64,000 nucleotides of DNA from Acanthopleura granulata (lineage: Eukaryota > Mollusca > Polyplacophora > Chitonida > Chitonidae): positions 1,321,823-1,385,822 of the forward strand of contig JABBOT010000005.1 in the NCBI GenBank assembly GCA_016165875.1, written 5' to 3'. Both the position numbers and the translations under genes were made by a program. Positions 47,301-57,583 of this stretch are shown in pieces (position 1 is the first letter of the stretch; every line of letters starts with the position of its first letter). Under the pieces are notes generated by a model that saw only the letters and a list, made by a program, of their open reading frames with translations, was not told where the DNA came from and ran no database searches.

Positions 47301-50300
47301 CCCGGATCCTGAGCAGAAGACAACCCTTGCTCGTCTTCGGTGTGCTTACTGTGTCAATGGTACTCACACTTCCATTCATAACGCAGGTGAGCAATTGAAT
47401 GAATGAATGCATGAATGAACGCCTCATTGGCATTGTGCAATGTCACATCCATATCGTGGTGAAGGTGAGCAAATGTGTAATGTTTATAAAATCTGTCCAA
47501 AGGCGGAAGGCTTTTAAGCTCACATCACATCAATAATTCCGTTATTTAAAGACTTTGTTGAATAGATGGCCATCCATTTTCCATACCAAATTTAAATCAG
47601 ATGAGCAGCAAACTTACCGACACGACGTTAAGCTGTAATGATTCATTTATTTTTTTCTAAATTAAAATTAAGAGATATTTTTTAGGCCGCCAATAATCTT
47701 GACATTGTTAAATTAACATTCATGTGAACATATTTAATCTGTGTTTGTGACACCGAAGTGACCAGGCTGCCATGCTATGGATGAATCCTATTTTTGAAAT
47801 CGGTGATTTTTAAATATAAATAAATAATCCATATAATACAATGTCTTGACTTTCTTTTTTTGCAGGGAGGAATGTATTTATTCCAAATCGTGGATTGGTA
47901 TGTGACCATTTTTACCATCTTATTTGTGGCTTTCTGTGAAAGTATCCTTATCGGCTGGCTGTATGGCAAGTATTAACTATCGTCGTTCGGGATCGTCGCT
48001 GAAGAAAACCACATCATTGTCTGTATGGTGAATCATGGTCTGCGTGGCGAATCATAATGTGTGTATGGAATCATGATGTGTGTGGTAAATCATGATATGT
48101 GTGGTAAATCTTGACCTGTGTGGTGAAACATGATCTTGTGTCGAATCATGATGTGTGGGATGAATCATTATGTGTGTGGTGAATCATGGTATGTGTGGTA
48201 AATCTTGACCTGTGTGGTGAAACATGATCTTGTGTCGAATCATGATGTGTGGGATGAATCATGATATGTGTGGTAAATCTTGACCCGTGTGGTGAAACAT
48301 GATCTTGTGTCGAATCATGATGTGTGGGATGAATCATGATATGTGTGGTAAATCTTGACCTGTGTGGTGAAACATGATCTTGTGTCGAATCATGATGTGT
48401 GGGATGAATCATTATGTGTGTGGTGAATCATGGTATGTGTGGTCAGTCATGACGTGTGTCGTGCATCATTGTCATTGTGGCAAATCATTGTCATTGTGGT
48501 GAATCATGATCGGTGTGGTGAGTCATGCTCGTTAACTCTGATGAGTATGATTAAGCGTAGTGAGTGTAGTGAATCATGACGTGTAGTGAATTGTGATGTG
48601 TGTGGTGAGTCAAGGTCTGTGTGGTGAATCATGAAGAGAGTAGTGAATCATGATGTGTGTGATGGGTCATTGTCATTGTGGTGAGTAATTGGCACTGTGG
48701 TGAGTCACGGGCATTGTGGCTATCATGGTCTGTGGGGCGAATCATGATTTGTGAGGTGAACCATGATGGTGGCAGTGAATCATGATTCGGACTGATGAAT
48801 AGTGGCGAGTGTGAGGGATCATAATGTCTGATGATTTCAAGATCTCCCATTTGGTTACCATGTTATCGAATATTCAGGGTTCTGGAGGTATTCGTCTCCG
48901 TTTTAGACTAGTCATTTTGTTTTGATTTGCAAGTACGAGTGGAATTGTCTGACGTTCTGGATTCCTCCTGCGGATAGCCTTGGGTTTCCCACGGGCTCTG
49001 CATGGTTTTCCCTCAGCATAATGTTAGCCTCCGTGGTAGGACTATGAACGAAACGTTATAGAGTATTCCGTAATATTCCAGGCAAATAAATAGATGAATC
49101 ACATATCAAGACGATGTCTGAAAATATATACGTATCTGAAAGAAGACATGTCTGCCTGTTAAACATTTCCGTCAGTTCAAATTACATCCATCCAAATATA
49201 ATTCAATATCATCTTTTACATGTAAATCCTACTTGTATTGACATCACCAGGTATTTGGGTATGTAACTTCTCTCTTTCCCAGTTTGCTTACATCATAAAT
49301 GCTGTGGTTTTTGTGACAGGAGGCGAAAGATTTTTAGGAAACATACGTGAGATGGGTAATTTTTGCCCAGCCTGGTGTCTTCAGGGCATGAAGATTTGCT
49401 GGCAGTTTCTCGTACCCTTCTGTATGCTGGTAAGATAAAGAAAGTCTCATGGGGGAATACTTACCAGTTTTAGGACACAAAAAGTCATTAAGCCATCATA
49501 TTTGTATTATTTAAAAACATTAATGATCTACGATATTTTATTATGTCAGAAAAAGATCGCAATTGTAAAAACTTTTCTGGTTGGCCATTTTACTCTTAAT
49601 ATAATAGGCTAGCCTATGATTTGTTCTCTGGTTACAACATTAGTGTCTTTACCGATTATCTTGAATAGATAGTGTATCCCTTCTCATTGAGTGCACATTT
49701 GGAACAAAAATGGATAAATATATATAGGTTGTCTTTTTGTTTTGACTTTTTTTTACGAAATATGATAATTAATTTTTGCTGTAAAGCTAAGAACTGCAAA
49801 CATTTTCGCAGATGAAATAGCAGAAATTTTGGTGGAAAATCCCGGTCAGAAAATGTAATCCCGGTCTCAGTTTTCGCATAACAGTTTTCGATGTGTTAAC
49901 TACTTAAGTGCTAACTACCGAATCAGATGTTTAGTTAAACAAGACAAAATGACCAATATGCAGTATCAATCTGAACACGGTCAAGGCAATAAACATCTTC
50001 CGCACCACCAATAACCTAAAGCAACCAATGAATCCAGGAAAAATAATTGCTGTGTTTTCAGTTTGCAATCATCGTAGCTATGGTGAAATTTCGCTCTCCC
50101 ACTTACGGGGATTACGTCTACCCTGAATGGACGAACGTGTTTGGATGGCTCCTGGCTGTCAGTTCCTCCATACCAATTCCAGCCGTTATGATATACAAGC
50201 TGATGAAGGCCGAGGGAACGCTCACTGAGGTACAAGAACCATGTTATTGTTTTACTGTTAATAGTGACGCAAACTCCAGTCCAAAGGAGTTCTGTCGTAA

Positions 50301-50739
50301 GTAACAAAGCCGGCGTCAAGTAAGAACAATACTCTCGTTTTCTGTAACCCTGCCTGCCATTTGAGTAACCACCAATCAGGGAAATTACTATACACGGCAA
50401 TATATTTTAAATAAAAGCACACGCACAAAGTATGCGTAAGAGTACATAATGTCAAATTCTACGTCGACGAGTCCTTCGATTGAATACGCATTTTCTAACT
50501 TTTGCCCACCATTACCTTTTGCGTTTAGCAAAATACGCCTGTATGTATATTCTTTCACTCACGGTAATTGACAAATAATCCCTTGCAACAACAGAGTGAT
50601 AAAGCGTATCATTGTCTTGTTTCAACAGAGATTCAAGTCCACGATTCGTCCACAAATCGGAGGGAAGGGAGAGGTGAACAACAGGGAAATTGAGGAAATG
50701 GACGGATTGCGCAGAAGTGAAGATGAGGGCATGCTATAG
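41150..50739 (+). CDS. SLC6-C: complete SLC6-family transporter, 13 exons, 588 aa
   Basis: Gene-level entry. Exon lengths 151, 132, 253, 133, 135, 104, 125, 113, 132, 100, 110, 168 and 111 sum to 1,767 nt, giving 588 residues and TAG, a normal SLC6 size with 12 TM segments. Seen: [13 protein letters not shown] in TM1, [10 protein letters not shown] in TM2, EL2 [14 protein letters not shown] with sequons, FYITPRW after TM5, [10 protein letters not shown] in TM6, GLDSQ in TM8, and [10 protein letters not shown] before TM12. TM5-TM6 motifs resemble glycine transporters; substrate unproven. Odd: Na1-site residues are Ser37 and Glu312, TM6 Gln is His276, and TM8 Glu is Lys387. Tandem duplications cross the exon 1 donor and exon 5 acceptor, and intron 10 has a GC donor. 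A possible polyadenylation signal AATAAA is at 51,173. Start ATG at 41,150 precedes the basic N-terminus; no earlier ATG fits better. Confidence 0.93.
41244..41408 (+). repeat. 60-61 bp tandem triplication across the exon 1 donor
   Basis: Copy 1 is the exon 1 end (catgagcagtgtgtggagat ...). Copy 2 (from about 41,305) and copy 3 (from about 41,365) lie in the intron and repeat the [14 protein letters not shown] stretch out of frame. Only copy 1 keeps the GT donor. Confidence 0.92.
41626..41757 (+). CDS. SLC6-C exon 2 (TM2)
   Basis: Encodes [20 protein letters not shown], then [20 protein letters not shown] and LFK. Acceptor TTACAG, donor GTGTAT, 132 nt. Confidence 0.93.
42091..42343 (+). CDS. 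SLC6-C exon 3 (TM3 and extracellular loop 2)
   Basis: Encodes [20 protein letters not shown], then [19 protein letters not shown] and a loop with sequons NTS and NAS, ending TEEFW. Acceptor GAAG, a weak polypyrimidine tract, donor GTAAGT. Confidence 0.9.
42826..42958 (+). CDS. SLC6-C exon 4 (TM4)
   Basis: Encodes [22 protein letters not shown]4, then FKGIESSRI. 133 nt, acceptor TACAG, donor GTAAGT. Confidence 0.93.
43343..43690 (+). repeat. Five tandem copies of the exon 5 acceptor and start, about 68-70 bp
   Basis: Each copy runs from 'tttccagcttaacacactac' through 'ttaccag' into 'gtgtatattactgtcactgc'. The fifth is the real exon 5 start. Copies 2 and 3 keep the AG; copies 1 and 4 have lost it. 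One reading frame is open across the array into exon 5. Confidence 0.92.
43660..43794 (+). CDS. SLC6-C exon 5 (TM5)
   Basis: Encodes [20 protein letters not shown], then [20 protein letters not shown]. 135 nt, phase 0, donor GTAACG. This start is the fifth of five tandem copies of the acceptor and exon start; it is the only one followed by a full exon. Confidence 0.9.
44888..44940 (+). repeat. (TTTA)n(TTCA)n microsatellite, SLC6-C intron 5
   Basis: A run of ttta units passes into ttca units and ends 'aataaa'. It may be the tail of a reversed SINE whose body has decayed. Confidence 0.8.
45177..45280 (+). CDS. SLC6-C exon 6 (TM6)
   Basis: Encodes [20 protein letters not shown], then [14 protein letters not shown]. 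104 nt, acceptor TTCTTAG, donor GTCTGT. His276 replaces the TM6 Gln that most family members use around the chloride and Na1 sites. Confidence 0.92.
45589..45713 (+). CDS. SLC6-C exon 7 (TM7)
   Basis: Encodes [20 protein letters not shown], then [20 protein letters not shown]. 125 nt. Glu312 replaces the Na1 Asn; the chloride-site Ser (Ser316) is kept, unlike in SLC6-A. Confidence 0.93.
46282..46394 (+). CDS. SLC6-C exon 8 (EL4 and TM8)
   Basis: Encodes [20 protein letters not shown], then a TM8 ending SLGLDSQ. 113 nt, acceptor CGTAG, donor GTGTGT. Confidence 0.93.
46798..47111 (-). repeat. Full-length R1 SINE with tRNA-like head, SLC6-C intron 8
   Basis: On the minus strand it begins 'gcctccgtggcgcagtcggt', matching a tRNA A box (TGGCGCAGTCGGTTAGC), then the R1 body (cttcctctccggccgtaagt; gggctctgcccggtttcttc), the conserved tail (cgtataagtgaaatattctt) and (aaat)n. 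It is the best reference copy of R1 in the window. Confidence 0.85.
47255..47386 (+). CDS. SLC6-C exon 9 (TM8 end and TM9)
   Basis: Encodes [20 protein letters not shown], then [20 protein letters not shown]. 132 nt, acceptor GGCAG, donor GTGAGC. Lys387 replaces the conserved Glu after the DSQ motif. Confidence 0.92.
47866..47965 (+). CDS. SLC6-C exon 10 (TM10), GC donor
   Basis: Encodes [20 protein letters not shown], then [14 protein letters not shown]. 100 nt as in SLC6-B. The donor is G|GCAAGT, a GC-AG intron; reading through gives Gly-Lys-Tyr-stop within four codons. Confidence 0.87.
47990..48835 (+). repeat. GAATCATGATGTGTGTGGT minisatellite in SLC6-C intron 10
   Basis: Roughly 18-20 bp units arranged in higher-order blocks of about 60-75 bp (48,090-48,420 shows three to four nearly identical blocks). 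Starts about 25 bp after the GC donor. Minus-strand frames reading H-H-D-S-T are repeat artefacts. Confidence 0.92.
48955..49095 (+). repeat. Degenerate R1 SINE tail
   Basis: Blocks 'acgggctctgcatggttttc', 'cataatgttagcctccgtgg' and a weak 'gagtattccgtaatattcc' end, then 'aaataaatag'. Confidence 0.6.
49320..49429 (+). CDS. SLC6-C exon 11 (TM11)
   Basis: Encodes [20 protein letters not shown], then [16 protein letters not shown]. 110 nt, acceptor GACAG, donor GTAAGA. Confidence 0.9.
50062..50229 (+). CDS. SLC6-C exon 12 (TM12)
   Basis: Encodes [20 protein letters not shown], then [20 protein letters not shown] and a cytoplasmic start [11 protein letters not shown]. 168 nt, acceptor TTCAG, donor GTACAA. 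Confidence 0.92.
50629..50739 (+). CDS. SLC6-C exon 13 (C-terminal tail and stop)
   Basis: Encodes [20 protein letters not shown], then an acidic tail ending SEDEGML and TAG. 111 nt, acceptor CAACAG. Confidence 0.9.
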   Translation, partial: RFKSTIRPQIGGKGEVNNREIEEMDGLRRSEDEGML

Positions 50740-51209
50740 TTTGAGTGAATCGCGAAACAGTACGGGATGAGAGAATCGTCATCTTCGTCATACTGTAGAT
50801 GACCTTGCGAGCTGATGTGACCTTCAAACTGGTACACCACTCAAGTGGAGCGCGTTGGGAGCTTTACACTTTTGCTAAATTCTGTGCGCATTGACAGCTT
50901 TGCGCTTGGACTTTTTCACCACCACTGCTATATATGTATTTGTTTTATTCCTGCGAGGGCTTCTGTGTCTATTTACCTCTGTCCACAAGGCTGACGATCA
51001 AACTACATGATCATCTTGGATTAAGCTGTCATATTCTGCACAAATGACTTCAATATTTTGACGTCAAGAAAATCTTTCTTGTTATGGAAGCCGAATAATG
51101 AGATGTCTCAGATTTACTGGTGTAAGTTATACCTGCCTGTACCTGCCTGAGGGTAGGTTGAAAAGAAAAGACAATAAAAAATATACCGGTAACTAAAGTT
51201 ATTTTAGAA

Positions 51210-51820
51210 GAAAGGTCCATACATGGGCATTTTTATGACATTCTTGGTAACTCTATAAAACCATCTTTTAATCTGGAATTCTCACGAGACCATAGGATAC
51301 GCCATTTTAGAGATACGGAAACACGATTGCGCATCATCCGTACCCTACTCGTTTCAGTATCAAGGGCAAGACACTCTTTTGTGTGAGAAGTAGGGTCCCC
51401 TCTATTATTACAATCAAAGGCCACGCACTGGGGCCTCCTGGTTGAGACCTTTGGGAATAGCCCCAGACATATTCCATTTCCAATTTCTCGTTGAAAATGG
51501 CTTTAAAGTATAGCAGAATTGTCTCGTAATCACAAGGGAAACAGCTGATTTAACACTACATCTCTATGCGAAAGTGGTGAACTAGGTATAAATGACGTCA
51601 TAGCGGAAACAGATGTCTCCCCAGGTGGCAGAAATATCTCGCCCTTGATTGGTTAAAATTTGATATCGTGGCGGCCCCGTTCGATTTTCCCCACTTGGGC
51701 ATTTTTCCTTACTCTGAATTAAGTGCGATATTTTGGTTATCATACATCACAAATACGGATGTATTTTGAACTATACATAGGATTCTTTATCGATACATAA
51801 ATGCAATTGGCCTGGTGTTC
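51210..51820. repeat. Dispersed repeat R4, copy downstream of SLC6-C
   Basis: Longest copy. Shares ordered blocks with both units: 'tctggaattctcacgagacc', 'ttattacaatcaaaggccac', 'aaacagctgatttaacacta', 'tttatcgatacataaatgca'. No ORF over 65 codons. Confidence 0.65.
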
Positions 51821-52689
51821 CCTTTTCTTTTAAGGAATGGAATAAGGCCAATACGGTGGTGTCGTAAAAATTGTCATCTGTTGAGGAGATGCTGGGTGGC
51901 TCCAGATGATGTTGAAATAATTCTGTGAAAATTCCCTTGAAAATCTGTTAAAGACAAATCTCGCAGCGTGATCTCTATTTCGGTATCAACCTCTAGAAGC
52001 CATTGTTGACCGAGACAACTATACATACACTCATTTTACTTTTGTTTAAAACCGTATTCAAGAATGTTCCATTTATACTGTGATCAGTTTTGTTGGTGCA
52101 AGAAACCGAAGTGTCTGTGGTAAACTATCGATCACTGTTGATCTTTCTGTAGTACAGAAAGCCCGAGTAACTGTACATTAGTAGAAAATAATCGTCCAGG
52201 CGATAGTACACGGTGATTGCTACATGTATGCGTATCCTTCATGCACAGCTACGTGACTTTGGTGCGCTGTACCAATTCCTGACGTAATATCAAGCAGTCA
52301 GTGTTAAAATCATGAAGGATTTTCTAATTTAATTATCGGGTTCCAATCCAGCTTTTTGTGTGAGAGTTCTCCGGTGGTGCGTCTGGAATCTGCTGTAACT
52401 TCTCTGTTTCACACTTGCTGTCCTTCAACAGTATTACCTGCTATAAAATGAAATCATGCTTTGGACGTCGTAAAACCCAAAACAAAAATATTAAGATTTC
52501 TTTTTTGATTGCTTAACATTTCCTGTATGAATAAATTATACACTTAATATATTAATCATAAGATTTGAAATATCCTTTTCATTAATATGGATTAAAATGA
52601 ACAAATTTGGATCTTGCTGTCACGTGTGTAACAGGAAATACAACAATGTTAATAGCGTTTGTTTGCGGAATTTGCCAGGTTAGTTCAGT

Positions 52690-52945
52690 GTAGTGTAGAG
52701 TGGTACATCCTGCTTCCTCGCTTGGCGCTCGACAATAAGATGATAGAGGGTGGACTGGTCGGCCCGGTGTCAGTATAATGTGACTGGGTGAGGGGGCTTG
52801 TCGGGTGTCTTCGGCAAGTCGTCTCGGTGAGGCAGCACCAGAAAAAAAGATACGGTGGAAATCCGTCCTACACCAAGGAGACACCGCCCTCGTATAAGTG
52901 AAATATTCTTGAGTGGGGTGTTAAACAATAAGCATTCATTCATTC
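52690..52945 (+). repeat. R3 SINE fused to an R1 tail
   Basis: 'gcttcctcgcttggcgctcg' and 'cggcccggtgtcagtataat' (R3), then near 52,885 'cgtataagtgaaatattctt' (R1 tail) and (cattcatt)n. Confidence 0.75.
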
Positions 52946-53650
52946 ATTCAGTGTAGTGCATGAATTAGTAAAAATAACGGTTTCATGGGATCGAAGGGTC
53001 GAAACCCATGATCGACCTTTCGCACAGAACTGAACACAAACTCCATGTTGGTGACATTGTCCCTCTAAAAGCGCAAACTATCAATTCGTGAAAAATAATG
53101 TACTGGTTAGACATTAGCGTGACGTCAATGCTATCCTTTAACATCTGCAAATATTAAGGTAGCACAAGCCCACCTCAAAGAACATGAAACTGCACACATG
53201 CACCCACATGCGCGTTCGGTCCCTTATTGTTACCGAAGTTCCCACAAAAATGCGGTGTTTGTTCTTCGTATAGTTAGGCAGTGAATAGGTAGACTGCTTA
53301 TATGCATACCAATTTACCCATACCAAGAGAGGAATAAGAATTCTCAGAATTGTCTAAATCACAGCGTAGTTATTCCTCTTTTTATGCATTCGACCTATTG
53401 AATTTATACATTGTATATAGATTTATATAGAATACAAGGATTGTGAGGCCGGATGAGCAATTTAACATTATAGCCGAAATTTTAGATGCCCAAGGTTAAA
53501 CCAAGTGTAAACAAGATACATTTTGCCAATTGTATAAAACAAGCGGTGTAATTTTCATACCTTCTGGGAGTTTGGTGAGAAATAATTAAAAATGTGATTC
53601 TATAAATTTTTGTGAAAAGTTATGAAAACATTGATTCCTTTGTGGATATC

Positions 53651-53840
53651 GACCTACTTGCAATACTGGTACGTACGACGATCAGCTTCTTTCAGTTCCG
53701 GTAGCAATGCAGTGGCAAACACTGGCCTACTTGCAGTACTGGTACATACGACGATCAACTTCTTTCAGTTTTGGTAGCAATGCTGTGCCAAATATTGGCC
53801 TACTTGCACTATAGACGACAATGAACTTTTTTCAGTTCGG
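53651..53840 (+). repeat. Tandem repeat of about 74 bp, 2.5 copies
   Basis: Units contain 'cctacttgcaatactggtac', 'gacgatcagcttctttcagt' and 'ggtagcaatg'. The third copy is partial. Confidence 0.88.
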
Positions 53841-53859
53841 GTGTGCAAAATGTAAAATT

Positions 53860-55957
53860 TTTCAGTTAATTGTCGTAGCGCACCTTTTGGTGTGTGCCAT
53901 TGGAACTACAGGATAGTTATGTCTGTGCGATACACCGACCGTGGATATTTGAGTACTGATCTGTGATGTTCATACATCTTCTAGAGGACTAAGCGTAACA
54001 TGTTCAGGAGAGTATAAACTAATTGCACCTTGCGACAAATTATTCAGCAAGATTGAATTCAGCTTTCAGAGAACAGTTCACAACAGAATTTATGTGCTGG
54101 CCGTACGCATCATCCTGAAATGTGGGGAATTCAACAAAATAATGTCAATGATGATTTTAAAGGCCTAATTTTGGTCCTCGCTTGGACTTATCCACTTGTT
54201 AGAAGAGGATGTGGATTCCAGAGGTCATTACTTGTGGGATCAATGATCGCGTTTGGGTCGGCATTTCGAATGCGTTAGACTAAACAATAATCATAAGGTA
54301 TATCAAACGCAGACACCATATGTCGTATTCATACTGAGAAATTGTCGCACCTTAATCGCTTTTCAAATTGGTCGTTTCCTAAGATGCAACAGTATAGTCC
54401 CAGGGCGCGCAGGCTTCGTTCTCAGAACGGTGTGCTTGATTCGCGAGTCCTCGGGAGAAATATACCTGAAGCCCCGTCGAGTTGGACACGTTAATGGGGC
54501 CCAATCTTTCACGATGGAAAGAAATACGATAGGAACGTAGAAAAGTTAATGGATTCACATTTTATTCCGTGCACAATGCCAATTCTAATCTGTCTCCTTC
54601 CTAAGTCGTAGTGCTTCTATAGCGACAGTGGGGAAGTATCAGTATAAACAGGGATGGTATATGATCACGCGTCCGGCACTCCGCATAAGATGGACTGCAA
54701 ACCGAAAACAGATCTAGCAAATAGGTTGCACCTCATTTCAACGTATGTGTAAAAGAGATACAGAGAAGCACATCGGATATACATTTAACTAACGTTCACA
54801 TGATATTACATGTACAACAAAATGTTGTTTACAATCATTGCTGTTGAGTTACATCTCTAATTAACAATCGGAATGTGAATTACATCATGGCATATATTTC
54901 ATAATATACACGATACATCTCGAACCTCTACAGAGGTATGAAGTAAGTTTGTAGATTGTTAAATTGTTGACATGAAATTCTGATACCGATGTTAGCATAC
55001 AGAGCTCATGTTTGTGGTATGAGCACAGCGGTATGCAGATTGCTTCCTAAAGTCAAGCACTTTATTTATGCCAACCGAGTGAGCCAAAATCGCCGTCATG
55101 GTGCAGACAACTCATTTCCACCCTGATTCTTTTTTTTCACAGCAACAGACAATCGCGGTAAAAGCAGTTGTGCCTTTTAAGTGGATAAACTAATCAAGGA
55201 TAGTTTAGGTGACCAATCAAAAACGTGAATAGGATATTCAAATTATCATGGGATAACATAACCGTCCTATAATACATAGATTTGTGAATCTTTAGTCAGC
55301 ATGCTGTGTATGCTTCGATCTGCCACAGTGCTTATTACAACCTATAGGTGTTGTACACAGCACGTAACGTGCAATTTTACTGAGTGTCCATACTGCGATA
55401 AAAAAAACAGTTTTGTCGTCCTAATGGCTGCCACTTGTAAGTCAGCTCATCAGCTTTTCTCAAGACCCAATTGTCCTTGATTTTTGTTTCAATACATACA
55501 TCTCCTCTCTGTTGACTCCGTTCACCTTGATTGAACAGGCAAAACTAGATACCTTTGCCAGTGTGGTTTCATCCGTGTAAGTTTTAACAAGCACACTTTA
55601 GGCAGTCCTCTTCAGTCAGGATAAGTTGACCTGTTGAAGTTTATTTTTAAATATTACGCCATCTTTTGCTTCTTATACTTTAAGTTAAGCCAGTTTGTCG
55701 TCTTCCTTGCGAATACACAGTGGGGTATTCAATCTGGTGTGTTTGCCCTTCCTACCCCTTGGAGCTTGAGACAGGCTCAGGGCTGGAACACGCTCATCTG
55801 TGCCATCTGAATTGGTGGTTAGATACAAAGCCCAAGGCACACATTTGTTATGTGCATGTCTAGCTCTCATCTTGCCGAAATGTGCCTTCAACACATTTTC
55901 TCTTTGAATGCACGCCCACATTTTGCACAACTGCCACGGATTTAAACCGGCTTAGAA
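53860..55957. other. Intergenic, nothing recognised
   Basis: Upstream of SLC6-D. Open frames at 54,253-54,540 (+) and 55,685-55,930 (-) have no motif I recognise and no splice partner. Confidence 0.45.
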
Positions 55958-56008
55958 TTGACCCGAACTAAAATCATACATTCTGAAACTAGGGTGACTG
56001 GGGCTACA

Positions 56009-56177
56009 ATGAAAAAACTTACACACTTCGACAGTAAAGCAGGACACAAAAAGGATGAAAAATCCACCCCTGAAACTTGGACAAAGACTCTGGATTTTCT
56101 CTTCGCTACTCTGGGTTTTGCTACAGGATTTGGAAACGTCTGACGATTTCCTTACGTGTGCTTTTAAAACGGAGAAC
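56009..56177 (+). pseudogene. SLC6-D exon 1, two stops
   Basis: Encodes MKKLTHFDSK, TWTKTLDFLFATLGFATGFG and NV, then TGA where the family has the Trp of NVWRFPY, RFPYVCF, then TAA and NGE. Donor GTGAGA. Confidence 0.85.
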
Positions 56178-56342
56178 GTGAGAGCAAGAGAACATTTCAC
56201 TGTTTAATACACAGTAAAATAAACCAGGTTTCTTAAAAGGAGGAAATTTCTGAATTTTCTGTGAAATTCTCCTGCCGAATCCATAAACATTGTATATAAA
56301 TTATCTAGAGCATATAGTCCTTTTGTATGCTCGAACCTTTAA

Positions 56343-56545
56343 ATTTATGTATTTATTTATTTATTTATTTATTTTTATTTATTTATTTATTGGCGTTTTA
56401 CGCCGTACTCCAGAATATTTCACTTATACGACGGCGCCCAGCGTTATGGTGGGAAGAAAACCCCAGGGGAATTCCACGACCATCCGCAGGTCGCTGGCGG
56501 ACGGTCCCACGTACGGCCTGAGAGGAAGCCATAAACTCCCGAACT
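56343..56545 (-). repeat. R1 SINE, reverse, in SLC6-D intron 1
   Basis: Long (ttta)n tail at the left, then the reversed tail 'acttatacgacggcgcccag' and body 'gaccatccgcaggtcgctgg', 'acgtacggcctgagaggaag'. The tRNA-like head is missing. Confidence 0.8.
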
Positions 56546-57535
56546 GATGAGTAATGTAATTATAGCACTTCCTATCAGCAGCATGTGTCATGTTATGTCA
56601 TGTCTATGTGCCCACATCACTGAAATATGCAGAATGACATCGACTTATAAAACCCATGGACAGAAAATCTTAATACTCTGGCCTCAGGATCACAAAGCTG
56701 TCTTAGTCTTCAGTCCGACCCAGAGTGACTTTACTTCAAAACGATCCCCCCGCAAGAAAATTGTGACTCCCCAGAAGGCTTTTTATTCTAATACCGAGGA
56801 TTGCCTTAGAGCAACACTCCATGTAAATTATATTTTTTATCATGTATGTTGTTGTTAACTTGGTTACAAATGCGATACTTTTTATGCGTAAACATATGTA
56901 GGCCATTGTGAAAAGTACGATGCAGGCATATGCGTTTTTGAATTTTAACAATGGCCTGCCTGTCCATTCTTGACTGCGAGCGTGCTTCTCCGCTTACATC
57001 ATCGTCTTGATTTATTACTTACTAGCAGTCCTTCTTTGTCTGGGTTTTAAAGGAAAACACCAGTAAGAAATGAAATGACTGGGCATCAGGATAAAGGCCT
57101 GAAAACTGTCTCTAAAGGTTTGCTTACTTATTTTCTGTAGATTTATTTTGTCACTGAATTAAATGCAGCCCAACGTTTGAATGGTAAAGTAGGTAATATG
57201 GACAATGCCGGTAGTGACAAAGTATTCATCACCGCTTGTCTTTAGATTTACCTTTATGAACTTGTTTTGGAACATTGCTTGAATAATCGTTTACTTCTGG
57301 GTGATAAGAGATATCCAGAAATCATTTTTGAGACGTCACTCTACCTAAATCACCAGGTATATGGCTCACGAAGTCCACCGTAGAAATCAGACATTTGACT
57401 AAGAAAATCTTAAGAAATAAATAAAAAGTATTTTTACGCATTACGTTCAGCTATCCCTCAGAGGACCTTTACTTCATTTTTAGCCTTCTTTCACTCTATG
57501 TATAATTGTGTAGCAGTGTGACTAAAACCTAGAAA

Positions 57536-57583
57536 ATGACAGGAAAAATCAGAAAAGAAACGCAACTGTCCGAGATGCTGCGG
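57536..57583 (+). CDS. Small gene exon 1
   Basis: ATG plus 15 codons (MTGKIRKETQLSEMLR). Donor GGTAAGTA, phase 0. Too short to be seen as an open frame by itself. Confidence 0.6.

Noticed and set aside
48146..48850. Minus-strand frames with repeated H-D-S-T peptides
   Set aside because: Products of the GAATCATGATGTGTG minisatellite in SLC6-C intron 10.
56141..56143. TGA as selenocysteine or a changed genetic code
   Set aside because: The neighbouring intact genes use standard codons, TAA stops are also present, and no SECIS-like element was noticed; decay is simpler.
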